NCBI GenBank assembly: GCA_001972305.1
Contig: BDDD01000080.1
Location: forward strand, 545,786-609,785
Reading direction: 5' to 3'
DNA from: Cephalotus follicularis
Taxonomy: Eukaryota > Streptophyta > Magnoliopsida > Oxalidales > Cephalotaceae
DNA length: 64,000 bases
Below are positions 11,067-20,738 of the stretch, one piece after another. A model generated the notes under the pieces. The model had not been told where the DNA came from and did no database searches. It was given only the letters and a program-made list of their open reading frames with translations. Each line of letters begins with the position of its first letter. Positions within the stretch are counted from its first letter, which is position 1. The translations under genes and the position numbers were made by a program.

Positions 11067-12032
11067 CTATTGGTAGTATTTCCTCAAATGCTCGGCATTC
11101 CAAGCTCTGGCGATCTCCCTACCCCCTAGAGTTTCAAGTTTGAATGTTCCCGGTCGGAGTACTCTCTTGATCTTGTATGGCCCATCCCAAGTAGGGGCTA
11201 ACTTTCCTCTAGTACCGGTGGGGTCTGAAATTGCTGAGTTACGCAGGACCAGATCTCCCTGCCCTAGTGATCTGGGGCTCACCCTCTTGTTGTAGTAATG
11301 GTTCACCATTTGTTGGTAAGCTGTGACTCTGATAACAGCCTTGTCTCTCAGCTCTCCTACCAGATCCAGGAGGCATCTAAGCCCTTCTTCGTTTTTTTGC
11401 TCTGTGAAGTGCAAAACCCTTGGTGATTGGACACCAATCTCTACCGGTATCATGGCCTCCGCTCTGAAGCAAAGACTGAAGGGGGACTCCCCGGTCGTGG
11501 TTCGGGGAGTAGTTCTATACGCCCACAAAACACTTGGTAGCTCCTCAGTCCATCTTCCTTTGCTGTCTTCGAGGCGCTTCTTCAAGCCTGAGATTATTTC
11601 TCTGTTTATTACCTCTGCTTGGCCATTGCTCTGAGGGTATGCCACAGAGGCGAGCCTATGATCTATTCTCCACTCTTGGAAAAAGTTACGGAAAGCCTGG
11701 CAGTCAAACAGTTTCACGTTATCTGAAACTATTATCCTGGGGACTCTGAACCTGCAGATGATGGACTTCCACACGAAACTTTCGGTGTTCTTCTCTGTGA
11801 TAGTGGCCAGGGGTTCTGCCTCAACCCACTTGGTAAAATGATCCACTACTACAATGAGGAACTTCCTCTGGCCTGTGGCCATTGGAAGTGGTCCTACAAA
11901 ATCCATCCCCCATTGTGCAAAGGGCCAGGGGGCCGTTATAGATGTCAGAGGCTGAGAAGGTCTTCTACTTATGTTTGCATTCCTCTGACACTTGTCGCAT
12001 CTCCTCACCAAATCGACGGCGTCTTGGTGCAA
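11067..12032 (-). pseudogene. integrase core and C-terminus, element 1
   Basis: Integrase inserts the cDNA into host chromatin. This 321-codon frame starts after the HHCC finger's histidines, keeping CDKC as its cysteine pair. It includes MDFVGPLP and DHFTKW, then SDNVKLFD, where Gly-Arg/Lys would usually follow DN. Then come AYPQSNGQAEVINREI with the catalytic Glu, and a C-terminal part with GDLVLR and GPYKI ending AEHLRKYYQ. The N-terminal finger (HEGVCSNH) lies in a different frame at about 12080, so a frameshift separates it. No chromodomain is visible, as expected for Tat and unlike chromoviruses. Confidence 0.9.
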
Positions 12033-12055
12033 AGTTGGCCAATAATAGCCTTACC

Positions 12056-13402
12056 TTAGCAGCTTATGGGACAACGTTCTGCCCCTGTATGGTTGCTGCA
12101 CACTCCTTCATGGACCTCCCTTAGAGCATAATCGGCCTCTAGGGGAGGCAGGCATCTCAGCCAGGGGAACGAAAAGGACCTTTTGTAAAGGATCCCATCA
12201 CGGAGCTGAAACTTGTTCGCCCTATACACCAGTTTTCTTGCCTCTACGGGGTCCTCGGGTAAACTCCCATCCCTTAGCCAGTTAACAAACGGTGTCATCC
12301 AGTTTGGCTCATGGGGTAAGTCAATGTCCATCACATCTACCCCGGAGATGGTGGGCCTGTCCAGGTAATCTATCAGCACGATCTGATTCTTCTCTAACTC
12401 CCCTACAGTGGCTAGTTTTGACAGCTGGTCTGCTCGGGCGTTTTCTGCCCTGGGTATCTTCGTAACTCTGAGAACTTCGAAAGTTGGCTTCAAATTCTGA
12501 AAGTGTGATAAGTACTTTGCCATTGAATCCTCTCGGGGCTCGTACTCTCCATAGGCCAGACCAATCACTAGCTGAGAATCACTGGAGGCTTCTATCCTCT
12601 GCACCTCTAAATGCTTCGCAATAGTCAGCCCGACTATAAGAGCTTCCCATTCAGCTTCGTTATTTGTGGCTTTGAAGCCAAACCTCAGAGCATACTCCAA
12701 CGTCCACCCACTTGGACTCACCAGTAGCACCCCTGCACCACTGCCCGTGATGCAGGAAGAGCCATCCACGGATAACTTCCAGCTCTCCCTCTCGCTCTCG
12801 GAGGGGTCCTCCTCCATACACTCCGTAGGTGTATTATCTCCAACAAAGTCGGCCAGGACCTGTGACTTGATCACTGGTCTGGCTTCGAACTTCATATCAT
12901 ACTCGCTTAACTTGACTGACCACTTAATTAGTCTGCCCGAGGTGTCAGGCTTCGAGAGAACTTGCTTGAGCGGCTTGTCAGTCAGGACTTTGATTGTATG
13001 GGCTTGAAAATACGGCCTTAACTTCCGGGCTGCGATGATCAAAGCGTAGGCGAACTTCTCCACCTCCGGGTACCTCCCCTCAGCATCATTTAACGCCTTG
13101 CTCACATAGTACACCAACCTTTGAACCCTCTTTTCCTCTCTGACCAACACTGCACTCACTGCGCCCGGGGCGGCCGCAAGGTACAAATACAAGTCTTCCC
13201 CATCCTTAGGCTTTGAGATCAGGAGCGGGGAAGCGAGGTACTCCTTCAACTTGTCGAAGGCTGCTTGGCATTCATCTGACCAGGAAAATCCCTTGGGGTC
13301 CCTCAGCACCCTAAAGAACGAGAGACATTTCTCTGCTGACTTTGAAACAAACCTGCTCAGGGCCGCTATCTTTCCATTCCGCTTTTGCACATCCCTGACG
13401 GT
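12056..13402 (-). pseudogene. RNase H (Ty3 type) plus second RNase H, element 1
   Basis: A 444-codon frame from 13390. First comes the Ty3-type RNase H: SDECQAAFDKLK, LYLYLAAAPGAVSAVLVRE, YYVSKAL and EKFAYALIIAARKLRPYF. After a linker comes a second, RVT_3-like RNase H with SVDGSSCITGSGAGVLL, ATNNEAEWEALIVGL, SSDSQLVIG and NARADQLSKLA, so D, E, D and D candidates are present. It ends in the integrase finger HEGVCSNHTG. A TAA at 13402-13400 separates it from RT where the sister copy keeps a sense codon. A second RNase H is a recognised Tat feature. Confidence 0.9.
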
Positions 13403-14290
13403 TTAGGGAGGCCTTAGATCTTGGACCGCCAAGATCTTCTCCGGGTTGGCCTCTATTCCTATGCCCGAAACCATGAACCCCAGGAACTTTCCTGAGGTGA
13501 CCCCAAAAGTGCACTTAGAAGGGTTGAGTTTCATTCGATATCTTCTTAGCACCTCAAATGTTTCCTCTAGGTCTTTGATGTGGGGGCTCCTGGACGGAGT
13601 TTTGACGAGCATGTCATCAATATAGACCTCCATGTTCCTCCCAATCTGGGGCTCGAAGATCTTGTTGACCAGCCGTTGGTAGGTGGCCCCTGCGTTCTTT
13701 AAACCAAAGGGCATGACCTTGTAGCAATACATACCCCGGTCCGTGACAAAAGCTGTCTTGTTTTCATCGGGTTCATGCATAGGGATCTGGTTATACCCCG
13801 AGTAAGCGTCCAGGAAGCTCAATATTCTGTAGCCCGAGGTTGCATCCACCAACTGGTCTATCTTTAGAAGTGGGAAGTGATCCTTCGGGTAGGCTTTGTT
13901 GAAGTCGGTGAAGTCAATGCACATCCTCCACTTGCCATTGGCCTTTTTGACTTCGCCAGCCAGTCTGAGTAATGCACCTCCCTTATGAACCCCGCCCGCA
14001 TGAGATTGCTCACCTCCTCGGCTATCCCTAGTTGACACTCAGGAGAAAAGTTTCTCTTCTTCTGCCTGGTCGGAGTCCTGCCCGGATCCACGCTTAGTTT
14101 GTGAACCATGACATTTGGGCTGATGCCAGGAACTTCCTCCGCCGTCCAGGCAAACACATCTCTGTTATTCCGAAGGAATGTTATTAATTCCCCCTTCTCC
14201 GCCTCTCCGAGCTGTGAGACGACTTGGAAGACTCTCTCGGAGTTTCCCGCTTCCAGGGGCACCTGGACCACGTCTTCAGCAGGCTGTGGC
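13403..14290 (-). pseudogene. reverse transcriptase, element 1 (frameshifted)
   Basis: The N-terminal part (14271 downward) contains VFAWTAEEVPGI and REVHYSDWL, as in Ty3-type RT. The frame breaks near 13965, where about 11 bp present in element 2 are missing. The second frame holds KWRMCIDFTDFNKAYPKD, SFLDAYSGYNQI, KVMPFGLKNAGATYQRLVN and the catalytic YIDD, then NPSKCTFGV and GKFLGFMV. All main RT motifs are present, but they do not lie in one frame. Confidence 0.92.
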
Positions 14291-14292
14291 CG

Positions 14293-14875
14293 CTAGGGTT
14301 CCATGTCCCCGTGGAGCTCCACGCTTGCTACCATAAATACCTTGTCCTTTCCTCGGTCTGCGACGGATATCTTGTAGCACTGCCGGGCCGCCTGCTGGTC
14401 TCCTCTGGCTTCTCCCACACTAAACCTTGTGGGGAACTTCATGAGCAAGTGCCTTGTGGACACTATCGCTTCCATCAGGTTCAGCCCTGGTCGCCCGATT
14501 ATTGCGTTGTATGGGATTGGCGTATCAACCACCAGGAAAGTCATCTGTACCTGGGTTTGGCGTGGAGCTGTGCCTGCAACCACCAAAAGGTCGACGGATC
14601 CTAGAGGATGGACCATCTCCCCTGCAAAGCCGACCAGCGGGGTCTTCACGGGCTTCAACCGGTCGACCGGTATCCTGAGTTGATCAAAGGCATGCTTGTA
14701 CAGAATATCGGCCGAGCTGCCGCTGTCAATCAAAATCCTTTTCATGGTGAAAAGTTCCACCATGAGAGTCACCACCACTGGATCATCGTGAGGGAGACGT
14801 ACTCCCTCATAGTCTACCTCGGAGAAGGATATGACCTCCTCATCTCCGCCAGTCCTTAGCCTCTTACTGTGATGG
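14293..14875 (-). pseudogene. aspartic protease domain, element 1
   Basis: Retroviral-type protease that would cut the polyprotein. The active site ILIDSGSSADILY is intact, followed by LVGFAGEMVHPLGSVDL and YNAIIGRPGLNLMEAI. It is in the same frame as gag but bounded by in-frame stops: TAG at 14880-14878, where the sister copy has a Tyr codon, and TAG at 14295-14293 after MEP. Confidence 0.88.
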
Positions 14876-14877
14876 AC

Positions 14878-15405
14878 CTACTGTACCGCCAGGGACTGCC
14901 TCCCATAGGCTTTCCTGCCATTCTTGTGGTCGCTGTCGGAAGCGACCCCCCCAGAAATGGTATGGATAACACCCCTGGGTTTTTGCTGCAGCTCTTCCTC
15001 CTGCCGGGGAGCCTCCTCTCTCCTTTGCTCCCTCCTTCCCTGGGGAGCATCTCTATCTACATACTTACATAAATGCCCTCTTCGGATCAGATCCTCAATC
15101 TGATTCTTCAGTTGCCTGCATTCCTCGGTATCGTGTCCATGGTCACGATGGTACCGACAGTATTTCTCCACGTCCCTTCTCTCTGCTGGGGACCTCAAAT
15201 TCTCGGGCCACTGGATGGGGACCTTATCCTGCTCCACGGCCAGTATCCTGGTACGGATGTCTAGGAGGGGGGCGAAGTGGATGTAGGATGGGATCGGTGC
15301 CCCTCCCTGAGTTGGGCCCTCCCTCCTGGAGAGCTTGTGTCTGAGGTCGTCCTTGGTCAGGTCCGTTCTCTCCCTTCTCTTCTCTTTCTTTCCAAGAGCA
15401 TTTCG
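14878..15405 (-). pseudogene. CCHC-like finger and linker between gag and protease, element 1
   Basis: Continues the gag frame after a single TGA (15408-15406). Basic KKEKRRE and DLTKDDLRHKLSRRE segments precede the Tat-type finger KYCRYHRDHGHDTEECRQLK and the IEDLIRRGHLCKYV motif. It then runs into GVIHTISGG ahead of the protease. The finger (Cys, His, His, Cys) probably binds nucleic acid as a nucleocapsid. Reading through one stop would join it to gag; whether that is a programmed stop or decay cannot be decided here. Confidence 0.85.
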
Positions 15406-16710
15406 TCAATGGTCTTCTCTCTCCTCCTGATGGCCCGACCAGGGGGTTTTTTGTTTTCTGGCCGCCATCTTTTCTTTCGCATTGACGTATCTCTCTGCCC
15501 TCCTCAGCAGGTCTGCCATGTCCAAGGCGGGTCTCTTCAGAAGGGAGAAGGTGAAAGAGGAGTTGTTCCTCAGGCCGTTGCTTAATGCCGCCATGGCGAA
15601 AGATGGCTCCAGGTCCTTCACCGTGAGAGACTCCTTGTTGAACCTGGTTAGGTAGTCCCTTAATGACTCATCCCTTCCTTGCACCACGTTGATCAGATGG
15701 GTGGCATTCCTCCTCTGCGTGGTGCTGTTGAGGAATTTGGTGACGAACAGCTCCGTGAGTTTATCGAAGTCCTTTACTGACTTCTGGGCCAGGGTCGAGA
15801 ACCATGACTGGGCGGCTCCAGTCAGTGTGGACGGGAACCCTTGGCAGAGCGTGGCGTTTGAAGCCTGGTGCACCAACATAGTTTGGACGTAGGTGCGGAC
15901 ATGCTGGAGGGGGTCCGTGGACCCGTCATATTTGTCAAGGTTGGGGAGCCGGAACCTACTGGGGATGCGCTCTGCCATGATCTCTGTCGTGAACGGATGG
16001 GCGCTGAGGCTGCGCACCTCCGCCAGGTATCCCTTCGGCTTCTCGGCTCCTTGGAGCCTTTTCTCCACCTCTGCAAGCCTTCTGTTCATTACTTGCTCCA
16101 CGTCTTCGATGTTCCTAACCCTGCTAGAAACACGCGACCCCCCAGCCACAGCGGCTATGTGGTCGTGCCTGCTCCCCTGCTCTGCTCCCACTCTGCGCGA
16201 AGCGTTGGTGGGCGCCGACGCCTGCTCTACGCCTCTGGCCTCCCCTTGGGGGTCCACCTCCATTGGCTGGCGCTCAGGTCGCGCTCTCCTGGGATCGTTA
16301 GGTTGATCCCGGGTAGTCGAGGACTCTGCCCGCAGAGATGCGTTGATCTCAGGTCTCCTCCCCAGGGGAACATGGTCCCCTGACCGCCTAAGGGGAAGTT
16401 CGTCTCCCCTCAGCGGGTTTCGCCTGGCACCTTGTGGGTGCCGTGTCTCCACCTCTTGTCTGCTGGGACCAGAAACTCCTCGGACCACTTGCTGGACAGG
16501 CCCGGCTTGCTGCTGTTGGTTGGCCAAAGTAGTGACCAACAAATCGGTAATGCGCTCCACCCCTTGGAGCAGACGATTGAGCTGCTCCCACATAACCGGA
16601 ACATGCTCGACGTCCATGGAAACTTGACTGATTTGGGCTGGGTCATTCCCAGCCGTACGTTGGCTTCCACCTGCTGTGGAGTAGTTGTTAGCGTTCTTCC
16701 TCGGAGGCAT
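15406..16710 (-). CDS. Gag protein, element 1
   Basis: Structural protein of the virus-like particle, 434 codons without interruption. The start MPPRKNANNY lies 26 nt after the PBS, as expected for the first ORF. Residues 1-200 are Arg/Gln/Pro-rich and low in order. A helix with MNRRLAEVEKRLQGAEKPKG lies at about 208-227. The Retrotrans_gag core at about 248-385 has IPSRFRLPNLDKYDGSTDP, GAAQSWFSTL, FVTKFLNSTTQRR and LRDYLTRFNKESL. A basic tail follows. Gag is the only polyprotein domain of this copy that is open from start to stop. Confidence 0.93.
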   Translation of the reverse strand: MPPRKNANNYSTAGGSQRTAGNDPAQISQVSMDVEHVPVMWEQLNRLLQGVERITDLLVTTLANQQQQAGPVQQVVRGVSGPSRQEVETRHPQGARRNPLRGDELPLRRSGDHVPLGRRPEINASLRAESSTTRDQPNDPRRARPERQPMEVDPQGEARGVEQASAPTNASRRVGAEQGSRHDHIAAVAGGSRVSSRVRNIEDVEQVMNRRLAEVEKRLQGAEKPKGYLAEVRSLSAHPFTTEIMAERIPSRFRLPNLDKYDGSTDPLQHVRTYVQTMLVHQASNATLCQGFPSTLTGAAQSWFSTLAQKSVKDFDKLTELFVTKFLNSTTQRRNATHLINVVQGRDESLRDYLTRFNKESLTVKDLEPSFAMAALSNGLRNNSSFTFSLLKRPALDMADLLRRAERYVNAKEKMAARKQKTPWSGHQEEREDH

Positions 16711-16735
16711 GATTCTAGATGACTTTTTGCTGCGC

Positions 16736-16753
16736 TTCCCACAGACGGCGCCA
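16736..16753 (-). other. primer binding site of element 1
   Basis: On the minus strand, two bases after the LTR, it reads TGGCGCCGTCTGTGGGAA. TGGCGCC pairs with tRNA 3' ends such as tRNA-Asp, and this form is common in Tat elements. Element 2 has a mutated version, TGGCTCCATCTGTGGGAA, at the same place. Confidence 0.8.
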
Positions 16754-16755
16754 AC

Positions 16756-17398
16756 TGTTGATGCAAAAATCCTTCCGTCAACAGTACCCCACGTGTAAGG
16801 GCTTGATTTGTTTAGAGGAGACGCTGGAATCTGTCCGAGAAAGGGTGTTTAGTGATGGCTGAAGATCCCTGCACAAGCAAGAGAGAAAGGTAGAAGGTCC
16901 AGGAGGTGGTACTCCCGGGGACACTCCGACGCTCAAGTTAGCAGTTGTACAGAGAGTAATCAGGTTCTTTATGTGCTAGAAAAATGGCTGACCTTTGTAT
17001 TGACTGTTGAACTGGTATTTATAGGAATGTTTGTGATTGATGAACGTCTAATCGGGAGTTGAGTGCCCCTAGGGAAAAAATGTCAGTGGTTATGACATTT
17101 CCCTTGATCTCCTCTTTGTTTGGTGACTATGGCTGTAAGCCCATTAATGAATCGAGGGGCTGTGCCGGCATGTCAGTCTCTTTTCCTGCCCTGATGTAAT
17201 GGGACGTCAGCCAGTTCAAGTGGCTGTGGGGGCGTGCAAGGTTGACCTGATGGTCTTTGTGACTTGTCAATCCGTTGGGCGGCTCTTTCCTGGTGGTAGA
17301 GATGATAAGTGCCACGTGCCCGCTCCTTGAGAGGACATCTGTTGCCTTTCCCTTGAGACGCGTGTCGCTGGGCTTATAATAGGATTTTTCCCATATCA
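16756..17398 (-). repeat. LTR of element 1 (5' LTR in element orientation)
   Basis: 643 bp, TGTTGATGC to CATATCA on the plus strand, directly next to the PBS. It carries the gag-pol promoter on the minus strand, with the G-box at 17313-17318 upstream of the TATA box. By eye about 96 percent identical to 5472-6113. Confidence 0.95.
17016..17023 (-). promoter_or_regulatory. TATA box of the element 1 LTR
   Basis: TATAAATA on the minus strand. It is kept in every LTR of the family: 5731-5738, the solo LTR near 19010, 28172 and 38495 regions, and 47899-47906. Confidence 0.7.
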
Positions 17399-17403
17399 TG
17401 ACT

Positions 17404-18746
17404 AATGGAGAAGAATATGTTTTTATTGTTCGGTTTAGTAATAATCGATACTCGACTAATTTGAATATATAAATATAAACATATATTTGTATAAAAGAGA
17501 ATACTAATAAGAAATAACTTTTATTGTAAGCGTCATTTAGGCCAGGTGACAAGAAAGAAATTCAACTAGATTTTTCATGAAACCGTATGCTTACACTTAC
17601 GATTGAATAATTAAAGAAAGAAAAGTCCATACTAAGGTGCAAAGGACCCGAATCAAATTGAGTTTAGACTTATTGAAACTCAACTCGTTAAGATTTTATC
17701 GAGATGAGCCAAGTTTTTAACTAGTTTCAAAATATTATTTAAATTTTGCTCGTTAAGATTTTATCGAGATGAGCCGAGCTTTTAACAAGTTTCAAAATAT
17801 TATTTAAATTTGACTCGTTAAGATTTTATTGAGTTTAAGTTCAAACCGCATTTTTAACAAGCTTTTAATGAACTCAAAAAATTATTGTTCGAACTCAAAT
17901 CGATAAGAAATTCAAAGAGCTCGACTCGATCTCAAACCGTTATGGTTAATAAGTCGAGTTCGATCTCTATTCGTTGATGTTTTTTTTTTTCAATTTTGTC
18001 TAATAAAATAGTTCAGATAAATAAATATCACATAACTATAAGGAAATTTGAAGTATTTAATAAAATCAAAAGACAAACAATATATATTCGACTCTTAATA
18101 AGGCTCTAATCAAGTTATAAACGAGCATATAATCGAATTTCTAGCAAGTATACAAATGAGCCTTTGGTGATATCTTAATGAGAAGTTTACGAATATAACC
18201 AAGTTGAGCTCATTATTGTTCAAGTTTAACTCGTTAAGTTAACGAACATTAAAATTAAGTTTGCGTTTGTTTATTAAGCTCAATGAACAAACATAAACGA
18301 ATCTTTTATCAAGTGGAAAAATAAACTATTTATGAACGGATTAGTTTATTTACACCTTTTGCCCCAGTTTTTAGGAAACAAAATAACGTTTATTTGCCTA
18401 TTGATATCATACAATTAGAAGTTATCACGTTCAAATCCTAAAAAATATATAGATAAATATTTTTATAAAATCATAGACACTTCTTATAATATGATGACTA
18501 AAATATTATGGATGGTACTGATTTTGCCAGCATTATCACGTCCATAAATAAGAATATAGTCTCTTTCACATCTAGTGTACAAGCACAAGCCTATTATTAG
18601 GACTTTACAGTTGGTTCATGGACTTTATATAAGATTTTGTTTGGAGACAAGGTCCCATTACGATGATCGGTGATTTTAATTAATTTGGTAGATATTTAGG
18701 GTTAAACTTTATACATGTTTACGGAGATTATTTTGAACGATTTATT
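17404..18746. other. AT-rich intergenic region
   Basis: No coding capacity was recognised. From about 17640 to 18340 it is a degenerate repetitive tract rich in CTCGTTAAG, GAGTTCGA and AACGAGC variants, a type of dispersed repeat common in plant genomes. I cannot assign its class. Confidence 0.55.
17684..17840. repeat. 65-bp tandem repeat, about 2.4 copies
   Basis: CTCGTTAAGATTTTAT recurs at 17684, 17749 and 17814, each followed by GAGATGAGCC or a variant and TTTCAAAATATTATTTAAAT. Confidence 0.85.
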
Positions 18747-18751
18747 ATAGT

Positions 18752-19649
18752 TGTTGATACAGAAATCCTTCTATCGACAGTATCCTACGTGGAGGACTTT
18801 TATTTGTTAAGAGAAACGCTAGTCACAGATGCCTTGAGGAAGATCTTGATCTCGGACACCTGCACAAAATAAAAGAAATGGTGGAAAGTCCAGGAGGTTG
18901 TTCTCCCGAGGACACTCTGACGCTCAAGTTAGACAAAGTGCAGATGAAAATAGGTTCTTTGAATAGTGAAAATGGCTGACCTTTGTTCAGTCTGTTGAAC
19001 TTGTATTTATAGGGGTGTTTTGTAACTGATTGAGCGTGTAATTCGGATGTGATTGTTATCCCCTAGGGAAATGCCGAGGATCTCGGTCATTCCCCTTGAT
19101 CTCCGCCTATAATGTCGTTGTTTTCCTTTGTTTGTAGTTGATTATGACTCTGTCTCCTTATTTGGATAAGTGCAGATCCCGAGAAATCAGGTGGTGTTAA
19201 TCCCCTTATCCCATAGATAAGGTTGAGGTCCTCCGTTTCAGGGCTGTGAAGGAATTTGATTATGCTACTGTTGCAGAGGTCATGATCTTCTTTAGTCCGA
19301 GGACAAAAGTAATTTGAATATGTCCGAGGAGGAGCTTGATAGTTTCTGTATAGTGAATGTCTCCTGTTCTATGTCTGGTAGATTCTCTGGACTGAGGGAG
19401 TCCTCGGCCCTTACACCCTGGACGTGGTCTTCTGCCTCTAAGTCCGAGTAGTGTCCTCGGACTCGAGGTCTCAGTGTGTTCTCTTCGAAAAATAATAGTC
19501 CTCGGCTTCAGGTCCGAGAAGGACGTTCTTTACCATGTGTATGCTCCTCGACACAGTTTGTTGATGAGCTTCTAATTCCCCATTGATAGCTGGTCAAGTC
19601 TGCTGTGGACACGTGTCCTTCTTAATATAAACATATTTTTTCTCCATCA
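18752..19649 (-). mobile_element. solo LTR of the Tat family
   Basis: 898 bp, TGTTGATAC to CTCCATCA, flanked by perfect ATAGT duplications (18747-18751 and 19650-19654). It shares with the element 1-3 LTRs the CCAGGAGG / TCTCCCGAGGACACTC block, the TATTTATAGG (TATA, minus strand) and a G-box (19610-19615). It is longer because of extra sequence at about 19120-19560, rich in GTCCGAG and CCTCGG repeats. It is a remnant of LTR-LTR recombination. Confidence 0.92.
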
Positions 19650-19654
19650 ATAGT

Positions 19655-20074
19655 AAATCTTTATAAATATATTATGTTATAATGACTATTTATACGGATC
19701 GTACCTTAATTGTGACGCTTCTCTATTTTAGTTAATTTTTTTATTTATGTATATTGTATAAAAAATACGATTTTGATAATTCCTAAAGAATAATGACCAA
19801 AGTCCTTTATAGAAATGACACATTTAATGCTCGTTCAAAAAGATCAACTGACAAAAAGGAATCATCTATTGTTTTTGTAATTGAATAAATTTTTATGAAC
19901 AATGTATTTTTTTTTAAAAAGAAAAGCAGTGGATGACACAAAAGTAAAAATACCATTTATCAAAGGAACATCAATTCTTAAAGCTTAATAATTTTAAAGC
20001 TTTCAACCTATAACATAGCAATATCAACAATCCACAAGGTTTAATCACCAGTAACATAAAATTTGAAAACCCAA
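19655..20074. other. AT-rich intergenic stretch
   Basis: No gene or repeat boundary was seen between the two insertions. Confidence 0.5.
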
Positions 20075-20079
20075 CAAAT

Positions 20080-20526
20080 TATTGGGCTTGACTCATATTT
20101 TAATTTAAAGTTCAAGTATTTGACTGGGTCGATAAGTAAGCTTGGTAAATAATAATTATGATTGTTTTGTTGACAATGTTTATGATTATTTGATAAGCAA
20201 CTACTTTGTGACTATAAATATGAGTGTAGAAGAATGAAAACATAAGCATACAATGTGAGATTTTATTTTTTGGATTGAGAGAAGGTGTACAAAAGTTTTA
20301 TGATATTAGATTTTAGAGATAAAAACTCATTTGTCTTCTTGTCCAAGTACTCATAGTGGTGAAAGAACACGTTTATTCTTTTGGTGGACGTAAACAAGAA
20401 TTTTTCTGAACCACATACTTAAATATTGTGTGTCACTTGTTTTATTTTCTCCTTGGTTTGTTTTCTTTCATTAAATTGGTGTGTGAGTAATGTTTCCGCG
20501 GAATCTCGTCGGTTCAAATCCTACCA
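20080..20526 (+). repeat. 5' LTR of the short Copia element
   Basis: Starts TATTGGGCTTGACTC and matches 26673-27092 (TGTTAGGCTTGACTT...), including TGTGAGATTTTATT and GGTGAACGTAG-type segments. It ends TTCAAATCCTACCA just before the PBS. Confidence 0.88.
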
Positions 20527-20529
20527 AAG

Positions 20530-20541
20530 TGGTATTAAAAC
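20530..20541 (+). other. degenerate initiator-Met PBS
   Basis: TGGTATTAAAAC against the usual TGGTATCAGAGC, three bases after the LTR. The position and partial match support a Copia-type 5' end. Confidence 0.65.
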
Positions 20542-20581
20542 TAAGGGCTTCAGTTTAAGATTCGGTTCTTAACTGCGCACC

Positions 20582-20738
20582 ATGAAGGTAAAGTTTAACG
20601 TGGAGCAATTTAATGGAAGAGGTAGTTTTACTCTTTTGCAAAGAAGGGTGAAAGACATCCTTATTCAACAAGGCTCGGCTAAAACGTTGAATGGACAGAA
20701 TGTGAAACTAGAGATAATGAAAGAAAGCAAGTGGAGAG
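20582..20738 (+). pseudogene. N-terminal Gag fragment of the short Copia element
   Basis: ATG at 20582 opens a frame starting MKVKFNVEQFNG, with FTLLQRRVKDILIQQG, typical of the start of Copia Gag. It stops after KESKWR, where the solo LTR at 20739 is inserted. The sequence resuming at 23622 does not continue a recognisable Gag. Confidence 0.75.

Larger units (their letters stand above)
5472..17398 (-). mobile_element. Tat-lineage Ty3/gypsy LTR retrotransposon, element 1
   Basis: A nearly complete 11.9-kb element with LTRs at 5472-6113 and 16756-17398. The flanks read GGACT (5467-5471) and TGACT (17399-17403), a 5-bp target duplication with one change. The order on the minus strand is LTR, PBS, gag, CCHC-like finger, protease, RT, two RNase H domains, integrase, a non-coding spacer, a gene on the opposite strand, PPT, LTR. 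The double RNase H and the long 3' region with an antisense ORF are known for the Tat lineage (Grande/RIRE2-like). By eye the two LTRs differ at about 25 of 642 positions. The polyprotein carries several stops and two frameshifts, so this copy is probably not autonomous. Confidence 0.93.
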
